From assembly GCF_022427145.1 (NCBI RefSeq), contig NZ_JAKSXN010000056.1, positions 1 to 35,770 on the forward strand: a DNA stretch of 35,770 nucleotides. Reading direction: 5' to 3'. The position numbers and the translations under genes were made by a program. The notes beneath the pieces are model-generated. The model was not told where the DNA came from and ran no database searches. It saw only the letters and a program-made list of their open reading frames with translations. Shown here in pieces: positions 14,839-22,362 of the stretch. The stretch comes from Paenibacillus timonensis (GTDB lineage: Bacteria > Bacillota > Bacilli > Paenibacillales > Paenibacillaceae). Numbering within the stretch: position 1 is the first letter of the stretch; each line of letters opens with the position of its first letter.

Positions 14839-15026
14839 AAAATAACTGCAGGAGTGCAGCTGTTTTCACCAATTCACGGGTTTTTCCGGAAATAGCTGCA
14901 AGAATGCAGTTATTCCCAAGGAGAAGGCCGACTTTCTTAAAATCACAGAAAAATAACTGTACTTATACAGCTATTTAACCGTTAAGGTGAGGAGGTTAGG
15001 AAATAACTGCATCTACGCAGTTATTT
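14839..15026. repeat. Array of four AAATAACTGCA hairpin repeats
   Basis: Four imperfect palindromes of the form AAATAACTGCA-N4-TGCAGTTATTT start near 14840, 14890, 14951 and 15001. Loops are GGAG, AGAA, CTTA and a 6-nt variant. Several mismatches are G-U compatible or compensated (CTGTA/TACAG in the third copy). Sequences between units are not alike. Two of the three unit distances are 50 bp. Confidence 0.85.
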
Positions 15027-15101
15027 GATGATCTCGTGCAATTCAGTTCATGCATGATTTGTCGTTTAGAAATCCGACGTCATGCTGTCGCGCGAGGCCT
15101 C

Positions 15102-15121
15102 TTGTACGATATTTCGTACAA
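15102..15121. repeat. Palindrome TTGTACGA-N4-TCGTACAA
   Basis: An 8-bp perfect inverted repeat with TATT between the arms. It differs from the TTGAACGA palindromes at one position in each arm, changed symmetrically, which preserves the symmetry. Confidence 0.75.
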
Positions 15122-15152
15122 AAGTACCCTTCAGTTCCGCTCCGGACGGCAC

Positions 15153-15172
15153 TTGAACGAATTTTCGTTCAA
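15153..15172. repeat. Palindrome TTGAACGA-N4-TCGTTCAA
   Basis: An 8-bp perfect inverted repeat with ATTT in the middle, 42 bp beyond the end of the convergent GNAT gene. Same family as the element at 14794-14811. Confidence 0.8.
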
Positions 15173-15213
15173 AACAGCCCTCGCCTTGCAGGATATCCCT
15201 CTGATTTGTGCCA

Positions 15214-15885
15214 TTAAATCGGCAACAGCTGGACGCGATCCTGCGTTTTCAGGCGTTCCACCATGTCGTACCACGCTTGCGGCTTGTTCGGCAGCACCGT
15301 GTAATAGCGCTGCAGGAATTGAACGACGAGTTCCGTCTCCAGGCCGTCGTCGCTGCCGTCCATCGGCAGAAAGCAGAGATCCAGCCCGCTGACCGCCTCT
15401 CCGTCATTGTTCCAGGACGGATGCACGTACGGGAAGTCCAAGCGCATATACCCGAGATGGGACAACACTTCGCGGCGCACGTACGGATCCATCGGCTTCA
15501 CCCCGCCGAATTCGTGATGCTCCACCCGGTAAGGGTCGTAGATTTCCGCGAACATGCCACGCAGCTTCTTCCCGTTGGCTTCCGCCAATGCGTGCAAATC
15601 GCGTAGCCGGCGATCCGCCAGGAACCGCCCGATGCCCAGCCCCGCTTGGCCGATGATCGTAAAGTCGGTCATCGCCACGTTGAAGTCCTCGTAGTAGCGG
15701 TATTCCGTCGCCCCGACGACCTGGCCTTCGTGCACCGCGACGAATACGCGAATGCCGGGGTCTTCCAGTGGCTCTTTCCATAAATCGAATTCCAGCACTT
15801 CTTCCGGCGGAAACACGTTTTGCATCAACTGATGCATCGATTTGAACAAGGGATCCTGGATATTCGTGATTCGGGTAAATTCCAT
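15214..15885 (-). CDS. GNAT family N-acetyltransferase (second GNAT of the operon)
   Basis: A 223-residue protein with a GNAT-like layout: IRVFVAVHEGQVVGATEYRYYED is the beta-strand pair usual after the first helices, TIIGQAGLGIGRFLADRRLRDL occupies the place of the acetyl-CoA loop, and EHHEFGGVKPMDP follows. The acetyl-CoA motif is weak, so acetyltransferase activity is less sure than the fold. It is the last gene of a minus-strand operon, 14 bp after the other GNAT gene, and AGGAGG overlaps the upstream stop region. Substrate unknown. Confidence 0.75.
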   Translation of the reverse strand: MEFTRITNIQDPLFKSMHQLMQNVFPPEEVLEFDLWKEPLEDPGIRVFVAVHEGQVVGATEYRYYEDFNVAMTDFTIIGQAGLGIGRFLADRRLRDLHALAEANGKKLRGMFAEIYDPYRVEHHEFGGVKPMDPYVRREVLSHLGYMRLDFPYVHPSWNNDGEAVSGLDLCFLPMDGSDDGLETELVVQFLQRYYTVLPNKPQAWYDMVERLKTQDRVQLLPI

Positions 15886-15899
15886 TCCGTTAACGCCTC

Positions 15900-16577
15900 C
15901 TATTCAGATTGGGGTGGGAAAAACGGATTTCTCCATTCCATCAATGCGGCGGTATTCCGCGATTCCTCATCCTCCAGATAATCTTGCACCACCGTAACGG
16001 GTGTACGGCCGCAGCGCAGCAGGAAGGTGATCACCGGATCCTTCAGCTCGCCGCTCACCACGGCGCTCAGGTATTGCTCCGCCGTCATCTCCGCCGCGTG
16101 TTTATGGTAACCCGGCATTCTTCCGCCGCCCAGCAAACGCTGAAGCCCTTGGTGTACCACCAGCTCATACATGGATAACATCAGCCACTTGCCCAGGCCC
16201 CATTGCCGGTAAGCCGGCCGGACGCCGATATCCACGACGTACAGCGTGTTCCCGTCGGGGCGGTGGTTGCGAATGTACCCGTTGTCGGTGATCTCCGCCC
16301 AGGAGTGCTCCGGCTTGCCGGGGTCGAAATCGACCTTAAGCGCAGTCATCGAACCGGCCAGTTCCCCGTTCACTTCAACGCACAACGCGCCTTCCGAGAA
16401 CAGCCGCACATGGTTGTTTAGCTGCTCCTCATTCCACCATAATTCCGAAGGAAAAGGGGGCGGAAAGCTCTCCTGCTGAATGCGGATCAACCCCGGAAAA
16501 TCCTTCTCTTCGTAATTCCGAATCACGGCCGGCACAGGCCGGCCCTGGTCAAACACGTACCATTCCTTCCGATACAT
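15900..16577 (-). CDS. GNAT family N-acetyltransferase, like the N-terminal half of YhcX-type fusions
   Basis: A 225-residue GNAT protein. LYVVDIGVRPAYRQWGLGKWLM contains the acetyl-CoA loop R-x-x-G-x-G (here RQWGLG). The stretch HSWAEITDNGYI, the GGGRMPGYHKHA segment, ELKDPVITFLLRCGR and VVQDYLEDEESRN strongly resemble the GNAT domain that is fused to a nitrilase domain in YhcX-type proteins (about 513 residues). Here that nitrilase domain is the separate gene immediately upstream (39 bp). A GGAGG site precedes the ATG. Substrate unknown; function is probably joined to that of the amidase. Confidence 0.85.
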   Translation of the reverse strand: MYRKEWYVFDQGRPVPAVIRNYEEKDFPGLIRIQQESFPPPFPSELWWNEEQLNNHVRLFSEGALCVEVNGELAGSMTALKVDFDPGKPEHSWAEITDNGYIRNHRPDGNTLYVVDIGVRPAYRQWGLGKWLMLSMYELVVHQGLQRLLGGGRMPGYHKHAAEMTAEQYLSAVVSGELKDPVITFLLRCGRTPVTVVQDYLEDEESRNTAALMEWRNPFFPPQSE

Positions 16578-16616
16578 CGCGTCTCGCCTCCACGGACTGT
16601 CTGCGTTCTTCTTGGT

Positions 16617-17474
16617 TTATTTCCAGTCGGTGTACAAATCCGTCCGCCGGTCCCGCCAGGTCGTGACGGAGCCTTTCTCCCGCACTTGATAAAGCAGCTC
16701 CAAATCCAGATCGGCGGTCACGATCATATCGTCATTGATCTCGCCTTCCACCAGGATGCCGCGCGGCGGAAACGGGACGTCGTTTGGCGTGATCACCGCC
16801 GCCTGCCCGAAGTTGCCCCGCATGAAATCTACCGTCGGCAGCGAACCGACCGTACCGGTGGTGACGATATACACCTGGTTCTCGACCGCTCTCGCATGGC
16901 AGCAATAGCGCACCCGATGGAAGCCATGGCGGTCGTCCGTGCAGGATGGACAGAAAATGACGTCCGCGCCTTTGGCCTTGGCCATACGGACGATCTCCGG
17001 AAACTCGATGTCATAACAGGTCAACATGGCGATTTTGCCCTTCTCGGTTTCGAACACCTCCAAGCCGTCGCCGGGCGTCATGTTCCATTCGGTGACTTCG
17101 GTAGGGGTAATGTGCAGCTTGGCCTGCTCCGCGACTCTCCCGTCGGGATAAAATAGATGGGCCACGTTATACAGCTTATCCCCCTTGCGAATCACATGCG
17201 TCCCGCCGATGATATGCATCCCGGTCTGCCGGGCCAATCCGCTAAACAGGGTGCGATATTGCTCCGTAAAGTCCGGCAGCTCCTGGATGGTCAGCGCTCG
17301 GCCGTCCGGCGATCCGATGGACATCAGTTGCGTGGTGAAAAATTCCGGAAACAACACGAAATCCGCGCTGAACTCCTCCGCGGTTTTGATATAGTGTTCG
17401 GCCTGACGGGCGAACTCGTCGAAGCTGCCAATGGTGTGCAGATGATATTGGACAGCGGAAACTCTTAATTTCAT
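16617..17474 (-). CDS. Carbon-nitrogen hydrolase (nitrilase superfamily amidase)
   Basis: A 285-residue cytoplasmic amidase. The catalytic triad is visible: Glu44 in FPEFF, Lys119 in AKLHITPTE and Cys153 in LTCYDIEFPE. The end region RGNFGQAAVITPNDVPFPPRGIL is like the nitrilase half of YhcX-type proteins. An upstream GTG-started extension of eight residues is possible, but GGAAAGGGGAT directly before the ATG at 17474 favours the shorter form. First of three co-directional genes with two GNATs. Added lengths (225 plus 285) match the fused protein. Substrate unknown. Confidence 0.9.
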   Translation of the reverse strand: MKLRVSAVQYHLHTIGSFDEFARQAEHYIKTAEEFSADFVLFPEFFTTQLMSIGSPDGRALTIQELPDFTEQYRTLFSGLARQTGMHIIGGTHVIRKGDKLYNVAHLFYPDGRVAEQAKLHITPTEVTEWNMTPGDGLEVFETEKGKIAMLTCYDIEFPEIVRMAKAKGADVIFCPSCTDDRHGFHRVRYCCHARAVENQVYIVTTGTVGSLPTVDFMRGNFGQAAVITPNDVPFPPRGILVEGEINDDMIVTADLDLELLYQVREKGSVTTWRDRRTDLYTDWK

Positions 17475-17564
17475 GGGGATCCCCTTTCCTGTTCCCAAAA
17501 TGCTCAGATCGGCGAAAAGTCCACCTTCGTAAATTTCATCATAAAGTCAGGAATAATGCAATTC

Positions 17565-17580
17565 CTCCGCCCTGCGGAGG
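17565..17580 (-). terminator. Possible weak terminator hairpin after sfsA
   Basis: CCTCCG and CGGAGG form a 6-bp GC stem with a 4-nt loop just after the sfsA stop. The following minus-strand bases (AATTGCATT) are only weakly T-rich, so partial read-through into the amidase operon is likely. Confidence 0.4.
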
Positions 17581-17587
17581 ACAAAGC

Positions 17588-18274
17588 TCACAGACGAACC
17601 GGGAGGCTTCCATCCAGCACGATCTCCTGTTCCGTCACGATGGCTTCATAGGCCAAAATCCGTACGCCTTGCTGTGACGCCTCTTCCAGGGCGTCCGCAA
17701 AGGCGGGATCCATCTCGCGGTAAGGGGTAAACGCGTGGCAGCCCTTCATTTGCACCACGAACAGCACCGTCCCGGCGTACCCTTCTTGAACCGCCTTGGC
17801 CAGTTCCAACACATGTTTGGTTCCCCGCGTCGTCGGGGCATCCGGGAACATGGCGATGCCTCCCTGCTGAAGCGTGACGCCTTTGACTTCGATGAACCCT
17901 CGTTCCTCGCCTTTCTCATAATAAAGATCAAAGCGGGAGTCCCCATACGTGACTTCCCGCTTCACATAGGTGACCGGTCCAACCTCCGCGATCCGCCCCG
18001 CCTTCAGCGCCTCGAACGCCACCGGATTAGGCGCTTGCGAATCCACGTTCACCCAGCCTCCGTCCAGGGCAGCCGCGATCAGGGAGTACTTCGTCTTCCG
18101 CTCGGGCCGGTCGGAAACTTCCAGCAGGACCTCCGTATCCGGCAACAGAAGCTCTTTGAGCCGGCCGGTATTTTTTACGTGCACCCGTTCCGCGGCGCCG
18201 CCTACCACAACCTCAGCAATAAACCGGTTCACCCGCCGCTGTAGTCGGCCCTGCACGATGTTCCCATACTTCAT
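17588..18274 (-). CDS. sfsA: Sugar fermentation stimulation protein homologue SfsA
   Basis: A 228-residue SfsA-family protein of normal length. It has an N-terminal OB-like part with HVKNTGRLKELL and a C-terminal nuclease-like part with SRFDLYYE, FIEVKGVTL, MFPDAPTTRGTKHV and FVVQMKGCHAFTP, the conserved family blocks including the acidic D/E-V-K centre. In E. coli it was described as a DNA-binding regulator of maltose metabolism; the nuclease-like fold suggests nucleic-acid binding, and its role in Firmicutes is open. It starts 22 bp after the gamma-glutamyltransferase gene and is probably cotranscribed with it. Confidence 0.93.
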   Translation of the reverse strand: MKYGNIVQGRLQRRVNRFIAEVVVGGAAERVHVKNTGRLKELLLPDTEVLLEVSDRPERKTKYSLIAAALDGGWVNVDSQAPNPVAFEALKAGRIAEVGPVTYVKREVTYGDSRFDLYYEKGEERGFIEVKGVTLQQGGIAMFPDAPTTRGTKHVLELAKAVQEGYAGTVLFVVQMKGCHAFTPYREMDPAFADALEEASQQGVRILAYEAIVTEQEIVLDGSLPVRL

Positions 18275-18296
18275 CTCTCTTCACTTCCCTCATGGT

Positions 18297-19898
18297 TTAC
18301 CAAGCTGCAATCATGCCGTCCGTCCGGGATTCGGTCCCGCCGGCCAGCACGCCGGTTTGCGGATTCCGCCAAATGATTTGGCCGCGCCCGAAGCCTCCGT
18401 CGTCCGGCATCACTTCGATGTCATGCCCCTTTTGCCGGAGCGCCTCGACCAACTCGCCGGGGAATTCCGGCTCCACCTGCACCTTTTTCCCGCCAAACCA
18501 TTGCCATCTAGGGACATCCAACGCGGCTTGAGGATTCAGCCGGTAGTCGACCGTATTGGCGATGACCTGCAGATGGCCCTGCGGCTGCATGTATCCGCCC
18601 ATCACCCCAAACGGGCCGACCGCTTCCCCCTCCTTGGTCAGGAACCCGGGAATGATCGTGTGATACGTGCGTTTCCCCGGTTTTACAAAGTTCGGATGGC
18701 GTTCATCCAGCGAGAAGTCGGCTCCGCGATTCTGCAGGCTGATTCCCGTCCCCGGGATGACGATGCCGGAGCCGAATCCCATGTAGTTGCTTTGAATATA
18801 GGACACCATATTTCCTTCCTCGTCGGCCGTGGCCAAATACACGGTTCCGCCCTGCGGCAAATCGATGGGCTTCGGATCCAACGCGGTCTCGGCGATTTCT
18901 CTCGCGCGTAAGGAGGCATATTCCTTCGACAGCAAAAATTCGGTGCTGACCGGCATGTCGGCCGGTTCCGTGATCCAGGCCTGGCCATCGGCAAACGCGA
19001 GCTTTAACGCTTCGATTTGGCGATGAACCGTCTCTGCGGAGAGCCATTCGGGCTGCTCCAGCCGTTCATAGATATTCAGCGCCATTAAGGCGACCATCCC
19101 CTGCCCGTTCGGCGGAATCTCCCAAACGTCATAGCCCCGGTAATTCGCCGAGATCGGCTTCACCCACTCCGGCCGGTACGCAGACAGATCGGATATTCTT
19201 AAAAAGCCGCCATGCTCTGCTATGAAGCCGTCCATGCGACGGGCCAGTTCCCCCTCGTAAAAATCCCGCGCCCCGGTGACGGCAATCCGGCGCAGACTCT
19301 CCGCGTGGCCTTTCGAGCCCCACATTTCCCCGATTTCGGGAGCCCGGCCCTGCGGCGCGAAGGTTTGGAACCACGCTTCGAACTCCGGCCCTTCTTGTTT
19401 GCGGTACGCCTGGTAAGCCCGCGCCCAGCTCTTGCCCAAAATCGGCGTCAAAGGATACCCTTCCTCGGCATAACGAATTGCCGGCTTCAAGATCTCCGTC
19501 AGGGGCCGTCTGCCGAACTTCCCGGCCAGCTCCGCCCAAGCCGCCGGGGCCCCGGGCACCGTAATCGGCACCAGCCCCAGCTTCGGCATGTGCTCATGCC
19601 CCCGCCGCTTGACCGCCTCGGCCGTCAGCAGGGCCGGCGCCGGCCCGGAGGCGTTCAAGCCGTGAAGCTTCCCCTTCGTCCAGACGAGGGCAAACGCATC
19701 CCCGCCGATTCCATTGGAGGTCGGCTCCACGACCGTCAGGGCTGCCGCGGCCGCAATCGCAGCGTCGATGGCGTTGCCCCCTTGCTGCAGGAGCTCGAGC
19801 CCGGCTTGCGCCGCCAGCGGCTGGGACGTAGCCACCATGCCTTTTTTGGCGAATACGGTATAACGCTTGGACGGAAACGGATGATTCAAGTAATCCAT
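18297..19898 (-). CDS. Gamma-glutamyltransferase family protein, YwrD-like
   Basis: A 533-residue Ntn-hydrolase of the gamma-glutamyltranspeptidase family. The N-terminal block KKGMVATSQPLAAQAG and EPTSNGIGGDAF is conserved. The self-cleavage site and nucleophile is Thr352 in PQGGTVYLATADEEGN, followed by SYIQSNYMGFGSG and GGYMQPQGHLQV. There is no signal peptide, unlike exported Ggt, so a cytoplasmic YwrD-like role is likely (YwrD is about 525 residues). AAGGAG at 19907-19912 is 8 nt from the ATG at 19898. Substrate may be glutathione or other gamma-glutamyl compounds. Confidence 0.92.
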   Translation of the reverse strand: MDYLNHPFPSKRYTVFAKKGMVATSQPLAAQAGLELLQQGGNAIDAAIAAAAALTVVEPTSNGIGGDAFALVWTKGKLHGLNASGPAPALLTAEAVKRRGHEHMPKLGLVPITVPGAPAAWAELAGKFGRRPLTEILKPAIRYAEEGYPLTPILGKSWARAYQAYRKQEGPEFEAWFQTFAPQGRAPEIGEMWGSKGHAESLRRIAVTGARDFYEGELARRMDGFIAEHGGFLRISDLSAYRPEWVKPISANYRGYDVWEIPPNGQGMVALMALNIYERLEQPEWLSAETVHRQIEALKLAFADGQAWITEPADMPVSTEFLLSKEYASLRAREIAETALDPKPIDLPQGGTVYLATADEEGNMVSYIQSNYMGFGSGIVIPGTGISLQNRGADFSLDERHPNFVKPGKRTYHTIIPGFLTKEGEAVGPFGVMGGYMQPQGHLQVIANTVDYRLNPQAALDVPRWQWFGGKKVQVEPEFPGELVEALRQKGHDIEVMPDDGGFGRGQIIWRNPQTGVLAGGTESRTDGMIAAW

Positions 19899-19969
19899 GG
19901 ACCTCACTCCTTCGACTCAGAGTTCATGCAGAAGCGCCCAGATGCAAGGGTTGTTTTCTCCTTTTTGGT

Positions 19970-19978
19970 ATAATAACA
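19970..19978 (-). promoter_or_regulatory. Extended -10 promoter of the gamma-glutamyltransferase gene
   Basis: Minus-strand TGTTATTAT is an extended -10 (TGn plus TATTAT). It is followed by an AAAAAGGAG site at 19958-19966 and a 7-codon TTG-started frame (MHLGASA) that ends before the real ribosome-binding site, so a tiny leader peptide is possible. Confidence 0.5.
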
Positions 19979-20027
19979 CAGACATTTTCCGCAGGAATAG
20001 AACGGGTAAAGGAGCTTAAAATCGTCG

Positions 20028-20070
20028 CAAAAAAAGGATGGACCACGAGGTCTCCCTCAAGCCCATCCTT
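20028..20070 (-). terminator. Terminator of the Asp-box propeller gene
   Basis: On the minus strand AAGGATGG (20070-20063) pairs with CCATCCTT (20041-20034), an inner GAGG/CCTC strengthens the stem, and T residues follow. Confidence 0.88.
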
Positions 20071-20082
20071 CTTTCTTCCATT

Positions 20083-22104
20083 CTACTTCAAGCTTGCCAG
20101 CCGGTCTGCGTACATGATCTCGTCATTTCCGCCAACGAAGATATATTTGCCATAAACCTTGATTCCGTCGAACATTCTTTGCGTGCCGGCACCATGGACC
20201 CCTTGGTAGATCGGCGGAATCGCTACCTTCTTCCACTGTACTCCGTCTTTGGACAGATAGTATACGTGGTAAGGGACGTTCTCCCCGTTGACCACATCAT
20301 AGTCCGTTCCCATCGCGAAGAATTTGCCGTCGAACGAGGTTAAGAAATCCAAAGCATCAAAACTGCCATTCGGGAACGTCATTTGCTTCTTCGTCCAATT
20401 GATTCCGTCCTTCGACACCCATGATTTCTGAGAATTATAGAGGTCTAGCGCTACGTAGGAAGTTCCGTTCCAAGCCAGATAAGTCTGATTCAGATCGATC
20501 GTCTTCACCAGCTTCCAGTTCGTCCCGTCCGTCGTCTGCATCAGCTTTGTCGTTCCAAGACCGGTATTGTAGTTATGCACCCGGAAGGCAGCGAGCAGCC
20601 GTTTGCCATCCCAGATCATGGAGGTCAGCCAATCTTCTTGACTTACGCTGGCCACCCGGGTCCACTTCAGGCCATCCTTAGATTTATAAGTACCATAAGA
20701 TTGATCCGATGCTACAAAGAACTTTCCGGTCCACAATATATTGCGCAATTGGCCATACTGATCCTTGAAAGGAACGCTTGCCTGCTTCCAGCTATAGCCG
20801 TCTGTGGAGTAGTAAATTCCGTTATGGCCGGTCGCAACGAACTTATTTGCTCCCCAGACCACATCGTACAAATTCGGTCTCCCCAATCTGTCCCGATAGG
20901 CAAACGGACTGCCGCCCCGCCAAGTCGTACCGTCATCGGTATAGATGACATTGCCGTCCAGGCCGACGGCTACGGTTCTCTTCCCGTTCGTGGCGATGCC
21001 TCCGAGCTCGCCGCCCGTTTGCGAACCTGTCAACCGGTAGCTCCACGAGCTGCCGTCCTTCGTATACAGGGCGTACGTGCTGTCGGGAAAATCCTGCCGA
21101 TCATTAGAACCGATTCCGGCAAACCCGCTAGCCACCGGATAAACGATGTAGATGTTGGCATGCAAGTAAGAAAGATCGGTTTTCTTCCAAGTCACGCCGT
21201 CCTTGGACGAATAGGCTACGTTTTTGTTGACCCCATTTGTTTGGTCAGTAGCCCCGGTAATGACGTATATGCCATGTCCGTGTGTAATCGTCATCAGCTC
21301 AGCGCCGCTTGGGGATTTTGCTTGTTTGGTCCAAGTGAACCCGTCAGGCGAAGTGTAAATGCCATTGCCGACACCCAGGTATTGCTTCCCGGTCCAGACC
21401 ATATCGTGAATGGCTGCAGAAGAATTGTAGGTCTTGGAAGACCAGTTCTGTCCATCCTTCGAGACGAGGACAAACTTCTGATCATACTCACTGGTAATAA
21501 AATAGCTGCCATTCACATAACTCAGTGTGTCTGCAAAATACTCGTTGTTTAACGAACGCGAGGTGGTCCAATTCTCCCCATCCTTCGACGTAAAAATATG
21601 CTTGTTTCCTATAGCCACGAAGCCTGCTTCTCCCCAGACCAATTGACAGATCGTTTCACCCGGGTCAAAGTCCAGCTTCGTCCAGGTGAGCCCGTCCGAG
21701 GAGATAAATCCTTCGGAAGGTCTGCCGTAAAGGTTCATCGCAAATTCCGTATTGCTGCCGAACATCACGTATTTCGATCCGTCCCAGTCGATAGCGGTTA
21801 AATGATAACCCCCGAACTTCGACAGTGCCTTCCAGGCAACTCCATCCGTAGATCTCATCACCGTGCCGTACGGGCCGACGGCGAAGTACTCGTTTTTCCC
21901 CTTAGCTAGCGCATATGGTGCATTTGAGTTAAAACTCGCATTAACGGTCCAGCCTTCTCCAATCGAGAAAGGCGACTCCCTCAGCGTAATCGATTCCATC
22001 GTCTTGTTATCGGCGCCGGCCTGAACCGGAGTTCCGAACGGTACCCAAAATGACAAAACCAACGACAGACAAACTACCCATACTAACATGCTTTTCCTCT
22101 TCAT
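20083..22104 (-). CDS. Secreted Asp-box (BNR-like) beta-propeller protein
   Basis: A 673-residue exported protein with a clear signal peptide (MKRKS, hydrophobic core, cut near VQAGA at about 30). The rest consists of about 13 repeats with the Asp-box S/T-x-D-G-x-x-W: STDGVAW, SSDGLTW, SKDGENW, SKDGQNW, SPDGFTW, SKDGVTW, TKDGSSW, TDDGTTW, STDGYSW, SKDGLKW, TTDGTNW, SKDGINW and SKDGVQW. This predicts one large or two stacked beta-propellers. Sialidase catalytic residues (Arg triad, Tyr/Glu pair) are not apparent, so binding or structural roles are more likely than hydrolysis. No S-layer or LPXTG anchor. AGGAGG precedes the ATG. Monocistronic, with its own terminator. Confidence 0.85.
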   Translation of the reverse strand: MKRKSMLVWVVCLSLVLSFWVPFGTPVQAGADNKTMESITLRESPFSIGEGWTVNASFNSNAPYALAKGKNEYFAVGPYGTVMRSTDGVAWKALSKFGGYHLTAIDWDGSKYVMFGSNTEFAMNLYGRPSEGFISSDGLTWTKLDFDPGETICQLVWGEAGFVAIGNKHIFTSKDGENWTTSRSLNNEYFADTLSYVNGSYFITSEYDQKFVLVSKDGQNWSSKTYNSSAAIHDMVWTGKQYLGVGNGIYTSPDGFTWTKQAKSPSGAELMTITHGHGIYVITGATDQTNGVNKNVAYSSKDGVTWKKTDLSYLHANIYIVYPVASGFAGIGSNDRQDFPDSTYALYTKDGSSWSYRLTGSQTGGELGGIATNGKRTVAVGLDGNVIYTDDGTTWRGGSPFAYRDRLGRPNLYDVVWGANKFVATGHNGIYYSTDGYSWKQASVPFKDQYGQLRNILWTGKFFVASDQSYGTYKSKDGLKWTRVASVSQEDWLTSMIWDGKRLLAAFRVHNYNTGLGTTKLMQTTDGTNWKLVKTIDLNQTYLAWNGTSYVALDLYNSQKSWVSKDGINWTKKQMTFPNGSFDALDFLTSFDGKFFAMGTDYDVVNGENVPYHVYYLSKDGVQWKKVAIPPIYQGVHGAGTQRMFDGIKVYGKYIFVGGNDEIMYADRLASLK

Positions 22105-22271
22105 GTTTCCCTCCTGATGTAAAAAATGTCATGATGTTGACACATCTTGTTATCGGTAGTTTGGTCCTATTTTTTTACGGGACTTAAGTCTCATTCGTCT
22201 CGGGTCTGGCTGCCGCCGGTCATCCATCGGCACCAAGGAACAACTTGTAAAAGGCAATCCATCACAAACCG

Positions 22272-22280
22272 TGGTATAAT
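22272..22280 (+). promoter_or_regulatory. Extended -10 promoter of the purine permease with a possible PurR-like repeat
   Basis: TGGTATAAT at 22272-22280 is an extended -10. About 13 nt downstream AAACGAA (22293-22299) and TTCGTTT (22314-22320) form a 7-bp inverted repeat with CGAA/TTCG cores, recalling the paired CGAA boxes of Bacillus PurR, although the spacing (14) is shorter than usual. PurR control is inference. Confidence 0.5.
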
Positions 22281-22362
22281 AGCCTCTGGCATAAACGAAA
22301 GAAATAAGTTTGCTTCGTTTGATGCGGGTGGGAGAGGGATATTTTGAAAGTGTGATTCATCA

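Noticed and set aside
14821..15030. CRISPR array
   Set aside because: Repeats are short, degenerate and self-complementary, spacers vary in length and no cas gene is near.
22287..22362. Purine or PreQ1 riboswitch before the nucleobase permease
   Set aside because: The leader is only about 75 nt and lacks the three-helix purine aptamer and its loop sequences; only a CGAA/TTCG inverted repeat is seen.
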